Below, one piece after another: positions 7,988 through 14,484 of a stretch of DNA of 23,101 bases. The number at the start of each line of letters is the position of its first letter. The first letter of the stretch is position 1. The position numbers and the translations under genes were made by a program. The notes beneath the pieces were generated by a model, which saw only the letters and a list, made by a program, of their open reading frames with translations, did not search any database and was not told the DNA's origin. The DNA lies in the IMG/VR virus record IMGVR_UViG_3300047316_000273, positions 1 through 23,101 of that record; one strand, 5' to 3'. Origin of the DNA: a virus.

Positions 7988-8413
7988 TCACTTCGAAGGT
8001 GCATCTCCGTTGGTCGGCTTCACATCGATCACATCGCTGCGCTTGCGAGCTTCGCGCTCGGCGAGCTCGAGCATTTCGGCTAGACGCTTCTCGACGGCTT
8101 TCTCAATCTGCTCGTCGTTGCGAACAGGGCCGATAAGACGGTCGAGCCACATCGCCATGTATTGCGGCTTGGCGTCCAGTGTGGAGACAAGTTCATCATC
8201 GGTTCCCTTGAGATACTTCACCTCTCCGAAAGCCAAAGCCTTGAGACGCACGAACGTTTCGCGCATCTCATCGACCGTCGCGAACTCGTTTTGCAGCATC
8301 TTTTCGATGCGCCTACGTCGCGTCTGACGGCTCGGGAACTTGCGGGAAAGTTCGTCCTTAGTTGATCCGGTCAGTGACGTCTCGAAAGCTCCGGTCTTCG
8401 GGTCGTACTCCAT
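7988..8413 (-). CDS. Helical DNA-binding-like protein, possible small terminase
   Basis: A 141-residue charged helical protein starts at ATG 8413 with AGGA 7 bases upstream. Basic residues cluster near the N-terminus ('KFPSRQTRRRRIEKMLQ', residues about 26-42), followed by 'MRETFVRLKALAFGEVKYL' and a C-terminal helix 'EKRLAEMLELAEREARKRS'. Small terminase subunits combine an N-terminal DNA-binding segment, a helical oligomerisation core and a variable tail, and this product is of similar size. It is the last minus-strand gene before the lipoprotein, about 1.7 kb upstream of terminase. The assignment is an inference. A regulator or other DNA-binding protein is equally possible. Confidence 0.55.
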   Translation of the reverse strand: MEYDPKTGAFETSLTGSTKDELSRKFPSRQTRRRRIEKMLQNEFATVDEMRETFVRLKALAFGEVKYLKGTDDELVSTLDAKPQYMAMWLDRLIGPVRNDEQIEKAVEKRLAEMLELAEREARKRSDVIDVKPTNGDAPSK

Positions 8414-8430
8414 GCTCCAATCCTAGCTGA

Positions 8431-9006
8431 TTATGCCGCTCGCCTGCGCAACCGTTCGCCAATCGCAGCACGGCGCTTCTGGCACGTCATGGCGTTGTGC
8501 CCTTGCGCGGCACAGAACGAGCAGTGATGCGTCTGGCTCTTTTTCTTCGGCACGTAGATGCTCTTGACCCAGCCGCTTGCCGGGCAAAACGACGCGCGGT
8601 GCCCAACGGCCCCGCACCCTCGGCAGGTGGGTGGACCAAGTTTTACCTCGCCCTTCGCAGCCAGCGCGGCCTGGTAAGCGTTACGCCGCGCCATCGACAT
8701 CAGGGCCCGCGTTTCGGATGAACGCGTCTTGAGCGCGGACGGCGCGATTGGCGTGCGCACTTGCAGCCGCTCCCAGTCCTCGACGGCTTCGGCCTCGGTC
8801 TCACGGCACGGACCTTGGTACACCTGGCCGTGGTCGATGAACCGATAGGCGTAACGCACGATTCGGCCGCTCGAGACCTTTGCGACGTGCTTGCCTGTCT
8901 TCGGTCCGCACTGGTCATCGGGCGGGACAAGCTCTCGAATCAGCCGGCGCGCTTGTCGGCGCGAAATGATCTTGTGCTCTTGCCCGTCGTCGGTAATGAG
9001 TTTCAT
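8431..9006 (-). CDS. Protein with two CCHC zinc knuckles
   Basis: ATG 9006 overlaps the upstream stop (ATGA), and GGAGG lies about 8 bases upstream; the longer frame to 9336 is out-of-frame shadow of other genes. The 191-residue product has an N-terminal region with 'HKIISRRQARRLIREL' and 'GRIVRYAYRFIDHGQVYQG' and a basic middle. It then carries two exact C-x2-C-x4-H-x4-C motifs: C128, C131, H136, C141 and C162, C165, H170, C175. The tail is Arg-rich. Such knuckles bind zinc and single-stranded nucleic acid in retroviral Gag and eukaryotic CNBP-type proteins and are uncommon in bacteria and phages. A single-stranded DNA or RNA binding role is a reasonable inference. It neighbours the replication-initiator-like gene and the putative small terminase. 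Confidence 0.8.
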   Translation of the reverse strand: MKLITDDGQEHKIISRRQARRLIRELVPPDDQCGPKTGKHVAKVSSGRIVRYAYRFIDHGQVYQGPCRETEAEAVEDWERLQVRTPIAPSALKTRSSETRALMSMARRNAYQAALAAKGEVKLGPPTCRGCGAVGHRASFCPASGWVKSIYVPKKKSQTHHCSFCAAQGHNAMTCQKRRAAIGERLRRRAA

Positions 9007-9164
9007 CCTCTCGCCTCCTTCGCTTCCGCCTCTCGTTTCGCCTTGTTCGCCTCGAGTTCGTCCCGCATCGCCTGGCCGAGTAGCGCGCGCAGGGCCATCA
9101 CGTATTCGCTGGCCTTTCGCGCGCGTTCCCGGGCCTGCTGGGCGGTGAGCTTTGGATCGGTCAT
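9003..9164 (-). CDS. Small charged helical protein (53 aa)
   Basis: The frame uses ATG 9164, overlapping the preceding stop (ATGA), and ends overlapping the zinc-knuckle start. The product, MTDPKLTAQQARERARKASE followed by a run of Ala, Glu, Lys and Arg, should be almost wholly alpha-helical and may form a coiled coil. Function is unknown. Chained overlaps on both sides make a real gene likely in spite of its size. Confidence 0.62.
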   Translation of the reverse strand: MTDPKLTAQQARERARKASEYVMALRALLGQAMRDELEANKAKREAEAKEARG

Positions 9165-9640
9165 GGCTTGATCTCGCCAAAGATGACTTCCCACCGCGTG
9201 CGGGCAACGCCGCCAGTGCCAATCGGGTCTCGTATAGCCTTGAGTTCGCCCTGTGTGCAGTCAGCCCAGGACCCGCGCGGCTCGAGCTCCGCGCTTCTGA
9301 CGAATCCGGCGCCCCTGAGCGACGCTCCACTTTCACCAGCCTGCGAATAGGTCACTATGCGGTGGTATCCGAGGGCCTTCGCAGCTGCGCGCGCCGCACC
9401 GTAAAGCATGCCATTCGCCATTGACGCCCCATCCGTGCACGTCCTGTTTATCTCGAGTGTCAGGCCGTCATCGAGCAAACGCGCCACCGGCCTACCGCAA
9501 ATTGCAACGCCGCGGATTCCCGTCTCATCGGCGACGGCAAGAGAGAACTTGTGCCCACGGCACGGCTTGTTGTGCCGATGATGGTGAGCCACAAATTCGT
9601 TAGCTCGCTTCAGCGTCACCGGGATCACGCGTAATGTCAT
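9161..9640 (-). CDS. XF1762-family (GNAT-like) phage protein
   Basis: The 159-residue product matches the pattern I know for XF1762-family proteins of phages and prophages: an N-terminal 'VTLKRANEFVAHHHRHNKP', then 'GHKFSLAVAD', 'VAICGRPVARLLDDG', 'LEINRTCTDG', 'MLYGAARAAAKALGYHRI' and 'SGASLRGAGF'. The order of strands and the 'GASLRGAGF' helix resemble the acyl-CoA N-acyltransferase fold, so it may be an atypical acetyltransferase; the substrate is unknown. ATG 9640 overlaps the upstream stop (ATGA), with GGGAG 8 bases upstream. The C-terminal 'DPIGTGG...RTRWEV' segment is echoed in the protein at 11775-12191. Confidence 0.82.
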   Translation of the reverse strand: MTLRVIPVTLKRANEFVAHHHRHNKPCRGHKFSLAVADETGIRGVAICGRPVARLLDDGLTLEINRTCTDGASMANGMLYGAARAAAKALGYHRIVTYSQAGESGASLRGAGFVRSAELEPRGSWADCTQGELKAIRDPIGTGGVARTRWEVIFGEIKP

Positions 9641-10545
9641 GTTCCTACTCCCGCGTCTCGTTCCTTGTTTCGCCTGAACTCCTCACCCTGCGCCAAACGC
9701 TCCCGTTCGAGCTGTGCGGCGTCTTTGGCGGCTCGCTGGCCCATCGCCTCGGCAATCGCGACCGGAGGCCCTGAGGGGCGCGCAGCGCGCACTGGTGCCG
9801 GTCTGCCATTGATCTTCGGTTGCCCAGGCAACCAACCCTGCGTATGGCCGCGACCATTAAGCCATGACGAGAGGTCTTGAACGAAACCGTCTATCGGCCT
9901 TTGGGATAGCAGATAAGCTCGCCAATTGGCTTGCACAGCCACCCATGAAGGCTTACCGACCTTCTTCCATGCTTTGGCTGCGGCGAACTTCCCGCCTCGG
10001 CGGCCGGTCTTCTCCCAGATGATCTCGAACTCGCCGGGATAATCGACCGAACCCGCCGACGCAGTCGGCAAGATATCCGGTTCTTTCTTTGTCTGTGTCT
10101 GCGTCTTGAGCTGAGTCTGAGTGTCGTTACAGGCGCTACCGTCCGCTACGGGGCGTGACGAAGCGTTACTAAGCGTTACTTTGTGTGACTCCCTAAAGCG
10201 TTGCTGGCGAACCGCGGCACGTTCGCGCCTGTCCTCGGCCGAGAGCTGCTGCGAATACTTCTCGTGGTTGATAAGACGCCAGCCGCCGTCGATCACCTCG
10301 AGCCGGCGCCCGTCGGCCTCCTTGGTCCTAGAATCCGGGTCGGGCGACAGGAATGCCTCGAGCGCGGCTTCGCACTGCTCGCGCGTCACTCCCGCGAACT
10401 TGGCTAGGCCAGGCACCGAGGCTTGCACCTCGCCGTGCCGGTCCGCCATCGCGAGCATGGTGATCCAAACGACCTTGGTTGCTAGCGGCAACTCCCAGAC
10501 GGTGGACGCCAGAATCGAACCGAACAGTTTAGTGTAGCCGCTCAC
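9637..10545 (-). CDS. Phage replication initiator-like protein (winged helix N-terminus)
   Basis: GTG 10545 overlaps the upstream stop (GTGA). The first 100 residues, 'YTKLFGSILASTVWELPLAT', 'VVWITMLAMADRHGEVQAS', 'LAKFAGVTREQCEAALEAF' and 'RRLEVIDGGWRLINHEKY', are the familiar winged-helix domain of lambda O-like and DnaD-like phage replication proteins. A polar linker rich in Gln and Thr follows ('TQTQLKTQTQTKKE', about residues 142-156). Then comes a second domain around 'FEIIWEKTGRRGGKFAAAKA' and 'WVAVQANWRAYLL', often seen in such proteins. The tail is basic and charged. It probably binds the replication origin or loads helicase. No separate helicase or helicase loader is seen in the window. 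An origin inside or beside this gene is possible, but no clear iterons were found. Confidence 0.75.
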   Translation of the reverse strand: MSGYTKLFGSILASTVWELPLATKVVWITMLAMADRHGEVQASVPGLAKFAGVTREQCEAALEAFLSPDPDSRTKEADGRRLEVIDGGWRLINHEKYSQQLSAEDRRERAAVRQQRFRESHKVTLSNASSRPVADGSACNDTQTQLKTQTQTKKEPDILPTASAGSVDYPGEFEIIWEKTGRRGGKFAAAKAWKKVGKPSWVAVQANWRAYLLSQRPIDGFVQDLSSWLNGRGHTQGWLPGQPKINGRPAPVRAARPSGPPVAIAEAMGQRAAKDAAQLERERLAQGEEFRRNKERDAGVGT

Positions 10546-11105
10546 CGGCGCGCGCTCCGGGCGATGCTGAGTAGGAGGTCGCGGAACTCGGGCGGCGTCT
10601 TACTCCTGTCGCCTTGACGATCCCATAGCGAACCGGTCAGGGGGCCGGCGCCGCTCGGTCCCCAGCGCAATTCAGGCGGCTCATCGCCAACGACATAGAG
10701 CCACGTCGGCTTGTTTGCAGGGTGGCCGTAATGCCCCTGTTCGACGTAGCACGTCCAACCGTCGTCGCCGTCCTTGGCCCAGCCCTGCGCCGGCGGAATT
10801 GGTAGTCCGAACGTCGCCCAGGCGCCCGACTTCGCCGGATGCTCGAGGATGCCGCCAAAGCGGCGTACACACGCCAAGGCAAACGAAAAGCAGCCGTTGT
10901 CTGCGCCGAAGACACCGCGCTTCGGGTCTCCCGCCGGCCGGCATCCATGCCACTGCACCCCCCACCGCTCGCACGGCGGATGCGCCACGACCGGCCACGG
11001 CCCCGCGTACAGCCGCGCATCCCGCGCTTCATCCCACGGGTCAACGCCGTCGAGGCCGAAGTAGCAGCCGCCCTTGGCAACGAACAAAGCCGCAACGGTT
11101 GTCAT
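10542..11105 (-). CDS. DNA cytosine methyltransferase-like phage protein (degenerate motifs)
   Basis: The 187-residue protein belongs to a recognisable phage type with 'VVAHPPCERWG' (residues 39-49), 'VRRFGGILEHPAKSGAW' (80-96), 'GHYGHPANKPTWLYVVG' (124-140) and 'KTPPEFRDLLLSIA' near the end. The order of these blocks resembles motifs IV (PC), VI (ENV) and VIII (QxRxR) of C5 cytosine methyltransferases. Here motif VI reads E-H-P and motif VIII lacks the Arg residues, and no clear SAM-binding F-x-G-x-G motif is present at the N-terminus. The fold may be retained with a changed or lost activity. ATG 11105 overlaps the upstream stop. DNA modification or protection from host restriction is a tentative role. 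Confidence 0.6.
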   Translation of the reverse strand: MTTVAALFVAKGGCYFGLDGVDPWDEARDARLYAGPWPVVAHPPCERWGVQWHGCRPAGDPKRGVFGADNGCFSFALACVRRFGGILEHPAKSGAWATFGLPIPPAQGWAKDGDDGWTCYVEQGHYGHPANKPTWLYVVGDEPPELRWGPSGAGPLTGSLWDRQGDRSKTPPEFRDLLLSIARSARR

Positions 11106-11308
11106 CGCTCCCTAAACTCCGCCAGCTCGCCAACCCACATCGCCGCCGTAACAACCCCGCCCACAACGACCCCGCCAATCGCCGCAGTGCCCAACGCGAG
11201 CGAATACACGCCGACGACGATGCAGCCGATTGCGAGTTCGGCTGAGTCGTACACGAAACCGCCGGGGCCGCGGGTTAGGAGCTTGTCGCGCAGGGCCTCG
11301 AAGATCAC
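11102..11308 (-). CDS. Small membrane protein (68 aa)
   Basis: Bounded by GTGA at the start (GTG 11308) and ATGA at the end. After a short polar N-terminus (MIFEALRDKLLTRGPGG) a hydrophobic stretch of about 35 residues follows, rich in Val, Gly, Ala and Ile ('LAIGCIVVGVYSLALG', 'AAIGGVVVGGVVTAAMW'). It is long enough for two membrane spans, and the C-terminus is short and charged. A holin-like or membrane-modifying role cannot be excluded, but no lysis genes are adjacent, so I leave it unassigned. Confidence 0.62.
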   Translation of the reverse strand: MIFEALRDKLLTRGPGGFVYDSAELAIGCIVVGVYSLALGTAAIGGVVVGGVVTAAMWVGELAEFRER

Positions 11309-11778
11309 AGCCCCAACCCTTCCCGGCGTTCCTTATCCGAGTTCCGACCGGGCGGAGCCAGGAGCGCTTCGCCGGTCAGGCCGCGATCGATTCGCGCATA
11401 CATGCTATTGCGATGGATTCCTACGATCTCCGCCCACTCGCCTATGCACTTTGTATCGGAGCCAATGGTCACGTAACGATTGCTGGAGCGATTCCGATTC
11501 TGCGCGGCATAGGTGGCCCATACGCAGTTGCCAGGATCATAGTTGCCCTTACTGTTCACGCGTTCGAGGGTGTGACGTGGGGTAGGCTTCGGACCCATGT
11601 CAGATAGGAAAGTTTCGAAGCAGTCCCACCGCGTGCAAAACGTGATTCCGGCTCCGCCGTATATTGACCACTTTTTGATATTGGGGTTACGGCAACGATC
11701 GCGAGCCGCGCGCCAGGATGAATACTCCGGTGACATCCATCCGCCGCTTCGGGTATGTCCATGTCTTTTCTTTCTCAT
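11305..11778 (-). CDS. HNH-like homing-type endonuclease
   Basis: The 157-residue protein has a well-known phage pattern: 'YSSWRAARDRCRNP' (19-32), 'YGGAGITFCTRWDCFETFL' (40-58), 'HTLERVNSKGNYDPGNCVWA' (69-88) and 'AAQNRNRSSNR' (91-101). His69, Asn75, Asn84 and the Asn-rich block fit a beta-beta-alpha HNH nuclease core. A C-terminal helix-turn-helix-like stretch 'IGEWAEIVGIHRNSMYARI' (112-130) would give DNA specificity, as in NUMOD-type modules. Such free-standing enzymes spread by cutting cognate sites. The last 11 residues closely match the end of the upstream gene. ATG 11778 overlaps the upstream stop. Confidence 0.8.
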   Translation of the reverse strand: MRKKRHGHTRSGGWMSPEYSSWRAARDRCRNPNIKKWSIYGGAGITFCTRWDCFETFLSDMGPKPTPRHTLERVNSKGNYDPGNCVWATYAAQNRNRSSNRYVTIGSDTKCIGEWAEIVGIHRNSMYARIDRGLTGEALLAPPGRNSDKERREGLGL

Positions 11779-12191
11779 AAGCCGAGAGCCTCTCTTCGTT
11801 CCTTGTCGTTCGACCAGGCCAATTGCACGTCCGACGGATAGAACATGAACGGCGGTCCATCGACGTATAGCCGCGTGCGTCCGCCGGTGCCGAATGGGTC
11901 AGTCCGAATCACCTCGCGAACGGCGCGTAAATCGACGTCGTAACCGGCCAGGTCACATGCTGTTTTGTAATCCAGGATTGCGTCTTCTTTGAGCTTGATT
12001 TTGTCGCCTACGCGAACGGTCGTTGGCAACGACTCGCGTTCCAGTACGTCAACGACGTGCGATGGGCCGCCAATGTCCGTATGCGCCGTCGCGTGGCGTT
12101 TAGCATCCGACTTGAGCGCGATTTCGTCGCGCTGGAAGAGACAGCCGCGATGGGTGCATTTGATCCACCAGCTCGATTTGCCCTTACCCAT
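11775..12191 (-). CDS. Putative C2H2 zinc-binding protein (138 aa, unknown)
   Basis: ATG 12191 is preferred because it overlaps the upstream TAA by 8 bases; an upstream start at 12233 would lie mostly within the previous gene. Near the N-terminus is 'WWIKCTHRGCLFQRDE' followed by 'KRHATAH', giving C12-x4-C17-x15-H33-x3-H37, a C2H2-type zinc-binding arrangement. The middle has 'TVRVGDKIKLKEDAILD', beta-like, and 'DPFGTGGRTRLYVDGPPFMF'. The C-terminus ends 'NDKERREALGL', nearly repeated at the end of the adjacent HNH protein. Function is unknown. Nucleic-acid binding is possible from the finger. Confidence 0.65.
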   Translation of the reverse strand: MGKGKSSWWIKCTHRGCLFQRDEIALKSDAKRHATAHTDIGGPSHVVDVLERESLPTTVRVGDKIKLKEDAILDYKTACDLAGYDVDLRAVREVIRTDPFGTGGRTRLYVDGPPFMFYPSDVQLAWSNDKERREALGL

Positions 12192-12447
12192 GGCCCGCCT
12201 CGATGTCATCCGCGCACAGCTCCAATTGCTCACGGACCTCGCGCGAGATTTGGCCCATGAGGTGACGGCGCGCGACCCAGTCCCGGAGTTCTTTCGTCAC
12301 CGACGGCTTTTCGGCGACCGCTTCGCTCGCAGATTCGGCGCAGTAGGCGTCCGCGCACTCTTGGCAATAGGCGGTTTCGTTCTCGTTGAAGTCTCGATCG
12401 CAGCCAGAGCAGCCAAGGGTCGGAACTTCCACTGTGACCGTCTTCAC
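12184..12447 (-). CDS. Zinc-ribbon small protein (87 aa)
   Basis: GTG 12447 overlaps the upstream stop (GTGA). An N-terminal beta strand 'KTVTVEVPTLG' leads into C13-x2-C16, then C28-x2-C31 and C36, a zinc-ribbon or treble-clef pattern. A Glu/Ala linker and a helical C-terminal part follow ('VTKELRDWVARRHLMGQI', 'REVREQLELCADDIE'). No enzyme motif is seen. Such minimal zinc fingers in phage early regions often bind host RNA polymerase or nucleic acid; here that is speculation. Confidence 0.65.
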   Translation of the reverse strand: MKTVTVEVPTLGCSGCDRDFNENETAYCQECADAYCAESASEAVAEKPSVTKELRDWVARRHLMGQISREVREQLELCADDIEAGHG

Positions 12448-12740
12448 GCCGCTCTCCGCGCGTTCCGCTCACGGATGGCCATGACCAGGGAGCGTGTCTT
12501 CGTCTCGCATTCGACCTGGACCACGGCCCGGGCCAGGGGGGACTGGGCCGCGGTAGCGCCGGCCGCCATGGTCGCCGCGACGAGCTCGGCCGCCTGGCGT
12601 TTTGTCAGGCCGCAGGTCAGAGCCGCCTGGAACACCTTGGCGGCCGTCCCGTCGACCTTTCTGGAACGCACCCCTGCGACCTGTGGGGAAATGGGCGAAC
12701 CAACTTTATAATTGGTAAAGCACTTGCGCGATGTGGCCAT
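12444..12740 (-). CDS. Small Ala-rich helical protein, first gene of the mid operon (98 aa)
   Basis: ATG 12740 has GGAGG 8 bases upstream, and the longer frame to 12788 lacks a comparable ribosome site. The product starts MATSRKCFTNYKVGSPISP and contains 'AAKVFQAALTCGLTKRQAAE' and 'LVAATMAAGATAAQSPLARA', with a helix-turn-helix flavour around 'GLTKRQAAELVAA', then a basic tail. It may bind DNA. It starts the run of coupled genes that extends to 7988, so a promoter probably lies in 12741-13036; I see no strong match there. Confidence 0.62.
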   Translation of the reverse strand: MATSRKCFTNYKVGSPISPQVAGVRSRKVDGTAAKVFQAALTCGLTKRQAAELVAATMAAGATAAQSPLARAVVQVECETKTRSLVMAIRERNARRAA

Positions 12741-12799
12741 AGAACCTACCTCCGTCCAACAACGACCCAAGGAGACGGCGCGCTGCAACCCTGAAACAT

Positions 12800-12862
12800 C
12801 CCCCGATGAGCAGCGAGGAGCGCGCGGCCGCCTTCTTCGATCGTCGTGAAACTCATCGGGGG
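12800..12862. repeat. 11-bp inverted repeat near integrase 3' side
   Basis: CCCCCGATGAG at 12800-12810 is exactly complementary in reverse to CTCATCGGGGG at 12852-12862, with a 41-base spacer. The left arm contains the ATG of the doubtful plus-strand frame. The pair could be a protein-binding site, part of the attachment region, or an RNA hairpin. It lies 60-120 bases upstream of the first mid-operon gene on the minus strand. Confidence 0.55.
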
Positions 12863-13018
12863 TATTGTCCAGTTTGCACGACGTTCGAATGCTTGCAAGT
12901 GGGAATTTCGCTTACAGTTGATACGAGAGAGCTATGGCGGCGGCTCCATAGTGTAACCGCTTGGAAACGCACGCATGTTCAGTATTGCGACCAGCAAAAA
13001 ATCGTACTAGCGGGTTGA
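12806..13018 (+). CDS. Doubtful plus-strand small ORF (70 aa)
   Basis: The frame begins MSSEERAAAFFDRRETHRGY and has a CPVC pair. It lacks a ribosome site, and codon use changes midway from GC-rich to AT-rich third positions. Its first 57 bases include both arms of an 11-bp inverted repeat, so part of the frame may simply be non-coding control sequence between the mid operon and the integrase. I list it because it is the only open frame here and it faces away from the mid operon. Confidence 0.25.
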   Translation: MSSEERAAAFFDRRETHRGYCPVCTTFECLQVGISLTVDTRELWRRLHSVTAWKRTHVQYCDQQKIVLAG

Positions 13019-13036
13019 CGGCCAGTACAAGAATGG

Positions 13037-14002
13037 CTAGCGGCGCGTGCGATCGCGCTCGATGCCGCGCTCAAAAGTCTCACGAGCAGAGCTTAGATCG
13101 GTCGGCCTCGAGGCGACGTAATCGGCCGTCTGCTGAAGGTTCGCGTGACCTAGAATCTGCTGTAGTACCTCGATGCGCACGCCGCGCTCGACGGCCCGGG
13201 TGGCATAGCCTCGACGGCCAGAGTGCAGCGGTACGCGCTTCTCCCCGGCGGCGGGCTTGAGTTCGGCGCGTTCGGCGAGCCCGCGCCAGATCATAGACAT
13301 CCAGTTGCGCGAGTAGGCGCCCCCCGTGCGCGGAGAACGCAGCACAAGAGGCGAGCGGATGTCTCGAGGCAGGGCGTCGATAGAAGCAAGCAGGCGGCGC
13401 GTGATGGGCACAGAGCGCGCCCTACGACTCTTGGTGATGGCTGCGGGCAGGTTGATCTGCAGCCTCGCCCGGTCCACCCAGGAGTGCTCGAGTAGGCGTA
13501 TCTCGGAATTCCTCAGCCCGGCATCGTTCGCCGCCAAGATGATGAACGTGTCCCGCGCCAGGTCCGACTCAAACAGGAGGTGTTCGACGTCTTCCTCGGT
13601 CGTGGCGCTCTCCCTGTGCTTCTTGGCCTTGAGTCTCTTCGCCTCGCACAGCTGGGGCACCGCGGGATACATCCCCTCGCGTTTCCCCCAGCGCACCATT
13701 GCGAGCAGGCAGGCCAGGACGGAGTTCAGCGAGGTCGCCGCCAAGTCGCTGCGCTCGACGCGGTAGGCGGTCCAGTCGGCGACCATAAGGGAGGCCACGT
13801 CACGCGAGCCCCAGCGCTTGATCAGCGGTCGCAGTAGGTGCGCGGACGTCACCCAGCCGGGACGATGCTGCTGTGATATCTCGCACGTCCTGTAGAGCTC
13901 GGCGACGGTGATAGACGGGCGCGTCGGCGCAATGCGCTCGGACAGCTCCGTTATGAGTCGTGCCTGCGCCGCTAGAAGCGCGCGCAGCTCTGCGTCGTCC
14001 AC
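13037..14002 (-). CDS. int: Tyrosine recombinase (phage integrase)
   Basis: The 321-residue protein has an N-terminal SAM-like core-binding domain (about 30-125: 'ITVAELYRTCEIS', 'LIKRWGSRDVASL', 'LAATSLNSVLACLLAMVRWG') and a C-terminal catalytic domain. Catalytic residues are visible: Arg164 in 'AGLRNSEIRLL', Lys191 in 'ITKSRRARSVPI', His260 and Arg263 in 'LHSGRRGYATRAV', His286 in 'ILGHANLQQ' and the nucleophile Tyr295 in 'TADYVAS'. The set is complete, so the enzyme is probably active in integrating or excising the phage. The start is GTG 14002 with only a weak G-rich site upstream. It follows the repeat-rich region at 14003-14298, which may hold attP or operators. No excisionase is recognised. 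Confidence 0.93.
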   Translation of the reverse strand: MDDAELRALLAAQARLITELSERIAPTRPSITVAELYRTCEISQQHRPGWVTSAHLLRPLIKRWGSRDVASLMVADWTAYRVERSDLAATSLNSVLACLLAMVRWGKREGMYPAVPQLCEAKRLKAKKHRESATTEEDVEHLLFESDLARDTFIILAANDAGLRNSEIRLLEHSWVDRARLQINLPAAITKSRRARSVPITRRLLASIDALPRDIRSPLVLRSPRTGGAYSRNWMSMIWRGLAERAELKPAAGEKRVPLHSGRRGYATRAVERGVRIEVLQQILGHANLQQTADYVASRPTDLSSARETFERGIERDRTRR

Positions 14003-14040
14003 CTGGCCACCCCCGGGGCTTCAGCGTCGCCAAAGCCGAG

Positions 14041-14245
14041 CCGTGAACTGTCGCGCCAATCTTCTGGCGCGTCTTGGTAGTTGTGTGTGCCCTTACGTCG
14101 GCCTAGCAAATGTCAGCTAGCGCAATGCACCAACGACACAGGTTTCGAATGTGCGATGACCGCGGTGTCAGTCCCGACGGTGACGCGTGCTTCGAAACCG
14201 TATGGGGCGTCGGTTACGGTTTCGGTCACTGCGTCTTGACGCAAT
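14041..14245. promoter_or_regulatory. Repeat-dense control region upstream of integrase
   Basis: Several dyads crowd this stretch. CGCGCCA/TGGCGCG forms a hairpin at 14052-14071. CTAGC/GCTAG lies at 14103-14120. GGTTTCGAA (14141-14149) pairs with TTCGAAACC (14191-14199). CGAAACCGTA (14193-14202) pairs with TACGGTTTCG (14215-14224). TGCGTC-TT-GACGCA lies at 14230-14243. The middle arm can pair with either neighbour. Arrays like this are expected for integrase arm sites, attP, or operators of the integrase promoter. Apart from one doubtful 44-codon frame, 14003-14298 holds no gene. Confidence 0.6.
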
Positions 14246-14302
14246 GTTCACCAACAATTCGCGAAAGAAATCGCCGCTCGCACGTTCAATGACGGGCGTC
14301 AC
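14168..14302 (-). CDS. Doubtful 44-aa ORF after the 61-aa gene
   Basis: GTG 14302 overlaps the preceding stop as GTGA, the junction type used throughout this operon, and the frame runs 44 codons. The start MTPVIERASGDFFRELLVNI looks protein-like. The second half is an Arg-rich run encoded by the inverted repeats at 14191-14243, so it may be fortuitous. It could be a short DNA-binding peptide such as an excisionase-like factor next to the integrase, but no family signature supports that. Confidence 0.3.
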   Translation of the reverse strand: MTPVIERASGDFFRELLVNIASRRSDRNRNRRPIRFRSTRHRRD

Positions 14303-14484
14303 GGTTCGTCGGGCGCATCGAGGCGACGCAGGCCCAAGTCATCGTCGTAGAGCCAGGGGCGGCCGTCGGTGTCCAGATAGGCAATGACAATGATGTGCGG
14401 CGCTGGCGTGGGCGTCTTGCCCGCCGGTTTCCACCCTGGCTTCGGGATGGAGATCAAGCGCTGGTCGATGAATCGCGGTTTCAT
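14299..14484 (-). CDS. Small protein of unknown function (61 aa)
   Basis: ATG 14484 overlaps the upstream stop (ATGA), with AAGGAG 9 bases upstream. The peptide has 'MKPRFIDQRLISIPKPGWKP', then 'APHIIVIAYLDTDGRPWLYD' and an acidic tail, which suggests a compact beta protein. No family is recognised. It is the last well-supported gene of the early operon before the integrase control region. Confidence 0.62.
   Translation of the reverse strand: MKPRFIDQRLISIPKPGWKPAGKTPTPAPHIIVIAYLDTDGRPWLYDDDLGLRRLDAPDEP

Noticed and set aside
8431-9336. Long version of the zinc-knuckle gene starting at 9336
   Set aside because: The extra 110 residues overlap two genes in other frames, whereas ATG 9006 has an ATGA overlap and a good ribosome site.
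9637-10545. Replication origin with iterons inside the initiator gene
   Set aside because: No set of regular repeats or AT-rich unwinding region could be made out by eye; only a Thr/Gln codon repeat is present.
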